A stretch of 64,000 bases of DNA from NCBI RefSeq assembly GCF_910592395.1, contig NC_088316.1, positions 8,558,001 to 8,622,000 on the forward strand, in the 5' to 3' direction. The notes under the pieces were generated by a model. That model did not search any database and was not told the DNA's origin. It saw nothing but the letters and a program-made list of their open reading frames with translations. Source of the DNA: Lineus longissimus (Eukaryota > Nemertea > Pilidiophora > Heteronemertea > Lineidae). A program made the position numbers and the translations under genes. Within the stretch, counting starts at the first letter, position 1. The number at the start of each line of letters is the position of its first letter. Shown one piece after another: positions 55,637 to 64,000 of the stretch.

Positions 55637-58160
55637 ATTTTTAGCTCAGCTGACAAAGTCAGCGGAGCTAGTCAAATAGCTAATTGATTGGTGTTTGTCC
55701 TTCCATCCTGCCATCCATCTAGCCATGTTGGGCATTTTGTAACCGTACAGCCGAGGCACTTCAAATATGGTTTTGTAAAAAACACCGCAGAAAATGTTGC
55801 TTACAGAAAAAAATTTGGGCGATTCGACTCAAATTCAGCTCCCCAGGGGGCAAAAGGCGTAAATGAAAAAACAATTTTTTGACGCTCTATTCGAGCAGAT
55901 AAAAGCTTGAAATAAAGTTGAAAAGGTCTTCATGATACAGAAGTTTTGATATAAAATAGACTAGTGTGGATTTATATCACCAGTTGGCGGTAGTGAGCAA
56001 AACTGTTGTTTGACCCCGGATGACCCCGCTTTAAATTTCCCGCCGCGAACTGACATGAAAACCTCGAACCAGGGAATACCGGACTGCTGGTATTGCCAGT
56101 GCATTCACTGTCTGAACGGCTCGTCTGGGGTAAATTGACGAGGCGGCTCGACCCTCCACTGCGCGGTCGAGGTTACCTGGAGTAATATCATCAAGAAAAT
56201 GGTGGTGACCTTTTTATTTCTACCGGAGCGATGATTTTGTAAGTGACAAATTTTCTTATTTAAGCCTTTACGGAAATGTATTTTGGTACGAATCTTCACA
56301 CGTTTATAGAAAAGATCAACGAGAATGTGTTCAAATGCCCTCATAATGATGAGTTCAACGGAATTTGGTCAAAACAACCTTCGAATGGAGTCAACTTCCT
56401 TTGCGAAATTGAAGCGACGACCTCATTATTTATCGTAATTTATGCAGATCTGAGTCCAGCTGATGGGCAAAATTAGCGATGGTTTCAAAACAGTCTCCTA
56501 GACATGGGGCAATCTCTTCATTATCATAATGGGATTTGGAGGCATGTTTACAGATTTTACAAGTTCGAGACCTGTAGGACCTAAAACTCGCATAGATCCC
56601 CATAGATCCCCTCTATTTGTCGAGTTAGCACCCCTGTAAAATCATGCATTTTCGGACACTAGAACGAAATCTTCCTGCGGATATCGCGGTTTCGGTGATG
56701 ATTTAAGGAGAAATTGACTGTTCTTAGAGTTGTATGGGACAGAAAGAGTTCATACTTCATGAATACATGAATATATTATGATATGGGCGGGCTTCTAAGT
56801 CAAAACAATAACAAACTCAACTGCATCTCTACCGTGTATCGCGTAGTGCATTGCCTAGTGTATTTCGTAGTGTATTTTAGCGGAGACATTATTTCCACAC
56901 TTTGGCCACGCCAAACGTCTTTTTTATTCGTGGAAGTTAATCTGCTCTGTAAATTTTATTTTACACTGGAAGAATCCATACAAGGTATTGCAATATTTCA
57001 TGTCTATTGGTGTATTTGTGTACAGGAGCGCACCAGACAGTGAGACGTGGAGATGTGTTTAGTGCTGGTGCTGTCAGACTGAATCTGATTGGCCATAGCG
57101 ATCAGTAATATGGGTCGTGATCACGTGATGTGACGTCACCGCGGTATCCTCCTTGGCTGATGGGTGATGTTCTGAGTTGTGTTCAAACTATTGGAAACTT
57201 CGGAAATTAGTTCTATTAGTTCTACTATTCTGCAGGAGTATATTATAGCCATTGATGTTGACAGCTAAAAGCACGAAAACTTTGTTTATTTATCAAACTG
57301 TATCGAGTGTTATCGAATCGAATGGATGTGTCGGTCGTCGGGGCGGATTGATATGTGGTTGTGCGTCCAAGGCGATTAGGTCATTCAGTTAGTTTGAGAA
57401 AGATCATGATCATGAAGATGCGTGTTGTGTTATCATAACCGGAAAATAATTTGAAGTTATTAGTGGTGTTGTCATTGCCATTTTTTGCATGGAATGATAG
57501 TTCGAGAGCTCTCATCGACGTATTCAGCATTGACGGAAAGTAGGTCCGGATTTGGCAAACACTGTACAATCACTTTCGGAGTCTTTCCATCTTGACATCT
57601 TGTAAATGTAATAATCTTTGCCAAATCAGTGATTCTTATATAATTTACTCCATGATTGCAATCAGCCTTTGTTAAATTCCAATCACCTGCAGGTCAGGTC
57701 AATCTTTTAACAATAAAGTTAATTTTCTTAAGGACCTCTTTATCTTACTTCGTCACATACAGGGCATCCCAAACACTTTGATAAATCCACTAACCCCCCC
57801 ATTTCAAGTTGGTATTGCACCAGACCCAAGCTCAACGGTACAATGATCATGTAAGTGTCCAAATACCTTTTCAGGACATACTAGTATGAGGACATCAATT
57901 TTGATACCAGAAGGAAAACCAATCCTGTCTGTGTGTCACTGTGACATAGATCCTGGCTCTATTGGAAATGTCGCACTCGCACTGCATTACTTCATGTGAT
58001 GTCACTTACATCTTTCACAGTTGACAAATTGAAGCATCCATGGTTATTGTAACTATATATAGTCATTGCCAAATCTATCTGAAAGTATCAGTAAAACTGC
58101 TAAACTATGAATTGTATCTGCTTACTCAGCTGAGCGCCAGGCCCTTGGGCCTCTTGTTTT
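55637..58160 (+). mobile_element. Family 1 repeat element, copy C
   Basis: It starts TTTTTAGCTCAGCTGACAAA (hairpin to AGCGGAGCT), with ccatcc-type repeats next, and ends CTCAGCTGAGCGCCAGGCCC then TTGGGCCTCTTGTTTT. It matches copy A at 55965-56465 and 57165-57450. It also holds an extra block (56470-57160) not in A, and its 3' part (57670-57730) matches the 'cacctgcaggacaggtcaat' region of A and B. It lies in a BEN-gene intron, 15 bases from the acceptor. Confidence 0.75.
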
Positions 58161-58678
58161 TCTTCAAAAATGTTTGGTCTCAGATAATTCTGATGAGGTA
58201 TAAGTCATGGCTCAAATTGGTCTGTGTGGTTTTGAAACCTGTGTTTGAAATAAGCCCAACTTCTGTTAACACTATTTCCCACTTCATCAGTTACTAAACC
58301 CAGCAAGAGAGGTCGCGCTTGCGGTATATCAAGCTGATATGCTTTACATAATATGCATTCATTTCAGTTAACCTTTTCAATCCGACATCCCTCATCTCAT
58401 ACCGACCGGTCTGCCCTGAGCGGGATGACATACTGCATCGCTAACTCAAGTTCTGGCTTGTGGCACCACCCTCGATAACTCTAGATACGGGATAGTATCC
58501 CGCTCTGGGCAATTGAAATGGTTGAATCAGTTGAATCGCTGATGTTTTGCAGACGTGCTTGGTTAGGGTCAGCCCAGGATTGGAAAAGTTAACAAACTGC
58601 TCTCAGTCTGAACAGCTTATTTGGGATAGATGTGATGATCTTCCATAAAAATGTTTTGCAAGAGTATACAGTACTTAC
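58161..58678. other. BEN-gene intron remainder
   Basis: Sequence between the third BEN exon and the family 1 copy. There is no coding-like frame. Confidence 0.5.
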
Positions 58679-58805
58679 CAGCAATAGCAGAAATAATTCT
58701 ATTATCCAATTTCTTCTTCCCATTAGCCCCCGATAAATTGTAATTCCCCAGGTCTTCCATATCATAAAAGGTTCCCATGGCTGCAGAGAGGCAATAGGTA
58801 AGGTC
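58679..58805 (-). CDS. BEN-domain exon (core)
   Basis: Minus strand, acceptor TTCCAATTTCAG and donor GTAAGT. Phase 0 in, phase 1 out. It reads DLTYCLSAAMGTFYDMEDLG, continues NYNLSGANGKKKLDNRIISA and ends in IA. This matches the BEN signature: a helix 'la..L....F...el...s..G' followed by a Lys-rich loop and 'LD......I'. BEN domains bind DNA or chromatin proteins and usually repress transcription in the nucleus. The neighbouring exons supply the beginning (KGSGVYVYSQ) and end (AHHLFP) of the domain. Confidence 0.75.
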
Positions 58806-61651
58806 CTGAAATTGGAACAAGAAAAAAACTTATCAACACACAAAAATAATTAAGGGGACTGTAGCGATTTTCCTACTGGTTGACTCGGTGTCGTACCGGA
58901 TGCTTCTGAGATATAGCACCATCCATAGAGTGTCACACTTGATCATTGTCACAACCTGGTTAAAGACTTGTCTTGACAAGTCTAATATATGAATAGCATA
59001 ACCCAAGTACTCTATAGATGATCCCAACGTACGTTATCCGAAGGGCGCCGCTACAAAGTCTGTGGGTAGGTATAAATGGCCAACAAAGTCATCAATTTAA
59101 CGAAAACGTAGATTTCTTTTCATCTTTCTGTCTCATAAGGTATTTTACATCGATAATGCTCATAACCTTGCTCAGCAATAAATTCCTGTAACATAATCTA
59201 ACTGTCGTTTCATATATTTGCTTTCATATTTAGTATAAGCCATGGGTGGCCCGATGCCATTTAACAGTCGAACTCTATATTATTAGTATATTCACGACCC
59301 TTGTCAACTACACCAGCGGTGTCCCGACGGGGCGGAGCCCGCCGGGAGCCTGAGTACCAACCTTTCGGTTTGAGACACAAGTCAAGAGTGATTACATAAC
59401 AAAATTTTACGTCATTTATAGCTTCACGACGTCACGCCACATCCAATCACGAGGCTAGAATCACGTCACGTGACCCGAAATTTAGTCAATTTTTGAGAGG
59501 GAATGCCGAATATAATTCGAAACGGCAAGCATGCGGTTCTAATAACCAGAAAACTGAAACATGGAATTGATCCCATATTGTTAGAAGAAAAGATAGGAAA
59601 AACTTCCATGGCTTTTTAATGGAAGAGTTTTGAGCACTTTTGAACTAAACACAGGGCATCTAGGAAATGACGTCGCCGTGTGTAATGGTTAAGCCTTTAA
59701 TGTAAATGGATGTGACGCCGCATTCTCAATTTATACCGATACGATCGCCTCGATAACTCTATAACGAAACATATAACCTTCAATCGAACCCATCCAAATC
59801 TTTCTAATGATTCTCAAGATCATATATACAAATTTTGATAATGGTTATATGTCTAAATCTTACATATTTTGAACTTCTAAAACAGGTGTCGGACACTGGA
59901 AGCTCGAGCGTCTAAGGTATTACGTCAGTAGAATAAGACGGCGGAATCGCACTTCATCTAGCTTTGTCATTAAATGTCTTAAACTCAAAGCACATAACCC
60001 TAAAATGGTTACATACTACTGGTAGTTGACATAAATAAGAATTCGTATTCAGGATATAGTGAGATTTTGATGTACGGTTTAGGAAATATTAAAGAATGAC
60101 TGAGGGACGTGTGTCCAGACCGAAAGTGTACGTTGTTGTCAACGTAAAGTGATTTGACGCGGATCACAGGCCGTAGAAGACGTGACCCGTAAAACTTGAT
60201 AAAAATAGTATCATAGATGAGTCATAACCCGAAAAAGATGTACACCATTGTCTCAACAATATCTCTGACTACAAAGTCGTAAAACATGAAAGAGTTCGTA
60301 TGCGTAGGCTTGACGTTATTTCAATCGATATACGGTGGATTGTCCGAAAGAACTGTCATCCAGGCGCGCGGAGAAGAGTCCGACGGCGCGTCAAAAGTGT
60401 CCTATCAAATCTCTGATTTCTTCATCAAACTTTCGATTATATCATGATTTGCATAGCAAGAATATGAGGTGAGTGACCGCAAGTACATCATCTGGGCGTA
60501 ATAAAGGATTTGGTGAGGAAGAAAATATGTTTTTGATGGAGTTTTGAAACGTAAACAAGTATAAAACCGTAGCGGTGTAATGTACACGAAATGTACACAA
60601 AGCATAACAATGGACCACACAATGTGATACACACAGAGACAAATACTGTTACGTTATGTAAAGAAACAACCAGTTTGATGATTTATGGCACTCAACTCGG
60701 ATTCAAAAGTTTATTTCTTATCTCAAACTAGAGTATCTGTATTTTCACATACAACAAACCCAAACTAAGGCTCGAGTGATGGAGGTAGTAATCAAGGAGC
60801 AAAATTTAAAGGGGGAAAAGGGAATGACAGTCTTACTTGCTGTACTGGACAAACAAAGGGGTGTTTCAGTGGCAGATGGAGACTATGGAAAGGAGGGTGG
60901 GAATAATTTTAAATTACACGTAAGAATTTACCAAGAATTCTACAGGACCACATGTACTAAAATACCAACTACTTTCCTTAAATCAGACAGAATTCATTAT
61001 TATATCTGAATAGTATATGAACTAAGCATTCAGTAGATACTGTTTTTTTATCATTATATAACTTGTTACCATGGCAACAGCAGCCATGTTGGATTTTTTT
61101 GCCTAATACCCTGTGTCAATGATTTCTCCTTAACCACTGCTTATTTTTTAATGGTATTTTTTTTTGTAAATGGATCAAATGCTAATCTGTGCTTTAACAG
61201 ACCAGTTTTTGTTCCAGAACATATTTCTGGTGTTAGAATGCGACTTTTGAAGGGACCCTGAAACCAAGGTACCTAATTAGCAATGCATGATCAAATCATC
61301 TTCACCCCCATATGTTAAGTCATACCCCTGGTTGTTTTCTACACCTCCCTCTTGCGTATTATAAGAAGAAAAAGAAACCTGCAGAACCCGAGTGATATCA
61401 ATATGGTCCCACTGCTCTGACGAGACTGTGGGACCATAATTATCTAAAACAATGCTTTTTAAACATTGATAAAAATGGGAGAAATAATGCACACTTTGGA
61501 CATTAGCTCATTCTTCACCCAGCCCCTTTTAAGTGAATTCGTTCAAATTTTAGCCAAATCAGAGGTGAAAGAGCCAATGGCGATTTGGCGAGCGGGTGGT
61601 GCCATCCCTATATACAAACAATGAAAATCAGACTAAAAGATATGGACTTAC
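58806..61651. other. BEN-gene intron, no further features recognised
   Basis: A long minus-strand intron. It contains a GC-rich 'cccgacggggcggagcccgccggg' spot at 59319-59342 and the E-box-like palindrome 'tcacgtcacgtgacc' near 59463. A plus-strand 77-codon frame at 60776-61009 has no recognisable family. No repeat copies matched elsewhere. Confidence 0.45.
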
Positions 61652-61723
61652 TGTAGCCGACTTTATAATATATTTCTGTTGCGAGTAAACATACACCCCG
61701 CTCCCTTTCACCAGTTCCTTCAT
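61652..61723 (-). CDS. BEN-domain exon (N-terminal strand)
   Basis: This 72-base exon (24 codons) has acceptor TTTGTATTTTAG and donor GTAAGT, phase 0 at both ends. It reads MKELVKGSGVYVYSQQKYII and ends KSAT. The 'LV.GSGVyv....l' pattern opens BEN domains in many animal proteins, where this strand precedes the helix encoded by the next exon. The internal ATG follows directly from the previous exon (...QFK|MKEL) and is not a start codon. Confidence 0.7.
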
Positions 61724-61990
61724 CTAAAATACAAAATAAATTATGCAGTTTTTGATTTCAATGGGACAAAAAAGATTTTGAGAGTTACAGGAGAGAAATG
61801 GTTTTCCTCTGGACAAGATGAACTTCTTAAATATGGAGGCCAAAACAGCACGAGTGGATAGCCTCCTCTACAAAGGACAACCAGATGTATCCCATAACTT
61901 GTCTTGCTGGTAAAACTGGGCACAAAACTTTATTTGCAATCACTGGTGAAATCTAGGTGAGTTCCAAAAATTGCCTTAGTTAGACCTTAC

Positions 61991-62073
61991 CTTGAACTGC
62001 TTGGCAACCTCTGGATTTACTACACCAGCCTTTGGCATGTCGGATGGTGTCATATTCGTTGCATTGGATGAAC
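61991..62073 (-). CDS. Linker exon upstream of the BEN domain
   Basis: This 83-base exon lies between a long T-tract plus CAG and GTAAGG. It enters with two carried bases and exits in phase 0. It reads SSNATNMTPSDMPKAGVVNP and ends EVAKQFK. Low-complexity Ser/Thr/Pro linker, followed by the helix that leads into the BEN domain. Upstream exons, including any start codon, must lie at or beyond the right end of the window; none was identified with confidence between 62.1 and 64.0 kb. Confidence 0.6.
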
Positions 62074-64000
62074 CTGAAAAAAAACTTCAGTGTCTAATCA
62101 TACGTTGGTAGGATTATATCAAATGCATGTACTTTCAAGGCCAGGCTGAGTGATTGTTTGTTGTAGTCAACGGTATTATGAGGGACACCAATTTGTGTTG
62201 GGAGTTAATTTCGTCGGCCAAGGAATTTGAAATATTTGGCAACAAAGATGATATCATTGTTTATAATCCAGCAAAACACATGATTTGCTTTCCTCTGCTT
62301 GGCTAACTGGAAAACCGCAACCATGTTATTAGTAGTAGTGTCACAACCTCGGGGCTAAAAGTACCAGTGGTGACCTCCAGGTAAGAGCCTCTGGCCAAAC
62401 CTCCTTGTCATAAATTATCTCATCCCAAAATGAAGCCCCCTGATATACACTGACATCAGGCGGGTAATCCAATTAAATAAAGTCCAGGCCAACAGTTAAA
62501 ATATACGGCATTTATCCTCAATAATCACCCCACCCACACCCGGTTACAACATCAATATATACAGGTACATCACAATAGTCAACACAATCGCACATAAATG
62601 GTCCCTCATAAAACATCAGGGAGACAGACCACTCATCCGTGGCAATACAATCACTTCAGATAGACGTCGTCAGGGCAACAGTTAGCAACTGTTGCAAATC
62701 AAGGCAGAATGGCAAGGGGTTAATCCTCAGGAGACCGGCATGGAAAAATATTTCTAAAAAAAACCTCTTGGAATAAAACTATTCCAAGAAGAATCAAACC
62801 ACACCTCGATTCCAGGTGTATACAAGTTTTGCCCCAGCAAAACAGAAAGATTCCCGCAATTGAAGTTACCCGATACAGGAGATTCTGGGCCCGTTTACCG
62901 TTTACAAAAAAACTGGTCCAAAGAAAATTACGCGAGCTCAACACGCATATCGGGAGGTCTAGCGATTTTGAAATGGTCTGCAGTGACCGCAAGGCCCCAG
63001 TGATCCACCAGCAGCACGAGGGGTATGCAGAAAAAAAAGAATTTGTATCAGTCAGAGACTTGAGCAAGTCACTGGCCTCTCCACAGACAGAGGAATAAAA
63101 AGTGTACCCTCAACTCCTGAAGAAAGGAGGAGATAAAAAAAACGTACCAACGCTCGACTCTTAGCAAGAGGAGAAAAACGTCTGCGTCTAATCGCATCTG
63201 AGCCGGTCTGCTCGGAAACCCACGCTATCCCATTAAATACCCGAAGTCCACGTGACCACATGATAATTCAACTGACATTCCGATCCACAATGCACTGCGC
63301 ACACAAAGACACCCCCAATTAAAATATGAAAAGATCACCAAGCAACCCGATACAAAAGCCTTCGTTTCCTGGCAGAGATCGCACTGAAGATAACTTAAAA
63401 CACCGTAGTTCGAGGCACATGCTAAGGAGTGATTAAATAAGCTTACGATTAATCGAGATAAGTTCCAAATTTGCAAGTTAAAAGAAGTTTTCGTGAGAGA
63501 GGTAACAATGTAATTTTGACTTTTTGCGGTGCTGTAGGAAAGGAGGTCATTCGGCATTCCTCAGCCACTCACGTGATAGGAAGAACCAATAAAAATACGA
63601 GAAAATTGTAAACAGTGATGGCCGCCGTCCAGGTCACATGACCGATAAAATGGCGACGCATCCAGGAAATTGATAGAAAGAGTTGTTGACAATTTGTCCG
63701 AAATAAACCGTTGTGCCTGGAACTAGGTTTACATAAAAGGTTACGAAAATGAGAAGGTAATTTTGGTGACCGTTTCAGTAGGAAAAGGTTATTTTTATTG
63801 TCGAGCAACATGGGTGGTCATTTTTGCAACTGAAATATGCATGGCATGTGTTTATAACAGACTGGAAAGACAAAAATAATAACTAACTAGCATATACCCG
63901 TGCTCTGCACGGAGTTGTTGGGAACTGTGAACGCAACGGCCAAGGAGGAAATATCGCGACGTCAACAACACGGACATGGTTTGGGTTGTTTTGTTAGCTG
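62074..64000. other. Upstream intron or flank, possible LTR-like segment
   Basis: 62337-62710 (minus strand) has a solo-LTR feel: AATAAA-like signals, 'gaggttgtgacac' at one edge and no coding. I could not define its ends. A plus frame at 62829-63098 (89 codons) is open but unrecognised. 63600-63670 holds 'aaaatggcgac' and 'ggtcacatgacc' text such as is found near CpG-type promoters, but there is no other support. Confidence 0.3.

Noticed and set aside
57116-57150. CACGTG and TGACGTCA motifs as a promoter
   Set aside because: Short palindromes inside a family 1 copy with no transcript start or coding exon next to them.
60776-61009. 77-codon plus frame near 60.8 kb
   Set aside because: No recognised family, no splice context, lies in a BEN-gene intron.
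62337-62710. Solo LTR on the minus strand
   Set aside because: No TG...CA borders, target duplication or primer-binding site could be shown.
62829-63098. 89-codon plus frame as a gene
   Set aside because: Charged composition is suggestive, but no domain, no acceptor and stops on continuation.

Overview
This is a repeat-saturated piece of animal nuclear DNA. Spliced exons with GT/AG borders, very long introns, CR1, BEL/Pao, Ty3/gypsy, piggyBac and Tc1/mariner-type transposons, a tRNA-headed SINE and several families of short non-autonomous elements all point to a non-vertebrate metazoan, probably a marine deuterostome or spiralian. The sequence alone does not name the species. There are no prokaryotic operons, CRISPR arrays or rRNA genes.

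Host genes. Three plus-strand exons (17658-17747, 22341-22531, 47578-47697) have matching splice phases. They encode a continuous coiled-coil segment resembling the middle of the centriolar/ciliary protein OFD1, with introns of about 4.6 kb and 25 kb packed with transposons. On the minus strand, four phase-compatible exons (62073-61991, 61723-61652, 58805-58679, 55621-about 55385) encode a BEN domain. The last one carries a frameshift and is cut by a repeat. At the left end, two minus-strand exons (3267-3081, 1576-1427) look like the start of a second gene, possibly of the same kind. Smaller exon-like fragments include two SGNH-like pieces on opposite strands, a hAT-like piece and a 3'-terminal exon with a poly(A) signal.

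Mobile DNA by region. 0-7.3 kb: gypsy integrase scrap, CTTGG-rich repeat elements, a GGCACGCC element and a 2.7 kb element of 'family 1'. 9.6-10.8 kb: a three-unit tandem repeat. 11.0-14.7 kb: a 'family 2' element split by an intact 2.28 kb Tc1/mariner-superfamily transposon with perfect 29-bp TIRs, TA duplication and a 456-codon DD82E transposase frame. 15.6-17.0 kb: a CGTTT-rich block and gypsy pol remnants. 17.8-19.6 kb: family 2 fragments and tandem repeats. 21.0-22.1 kb: an element with perfect 47-bp inverted repeats. 25.5-28.1 kb: a 5'-truncated CR1 LINE inserted into a family 2 relic. 31.4-34.1 kb: a second family 1 copy. 34.6-39.7 kb: a SINE, a minus-strand BEL fragment and a decayed plus-strand BEL/Pao element. 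39.8-46.7 kb: a piggyBac element with TTAA duplication, interrupted by two other inverted-repeat elements. 48.8-52.8 kb: a three-layer nest (family 2 in piggyBac-like in family 2). 53.2-53.8 kb: a foldback MITE. 54.5-55.4 kb: a CTTGG array. 55.6-58.2 kb: the third family 1 copy, filling a BEN-gene intron.

The most interesting result is structural. Families 1 and 2, together making up a large share of the window, have different sequences but one shared plan: a T-rich 5' edge, a 5' AGCTC...GAGCT hairpin, an early minisatellite, long internal repeats, a subterminal inverted motif and a 3' GGCC...GGCC hairpin. This resembles non-autonomous Helentron-type (rolling-circle) elements.
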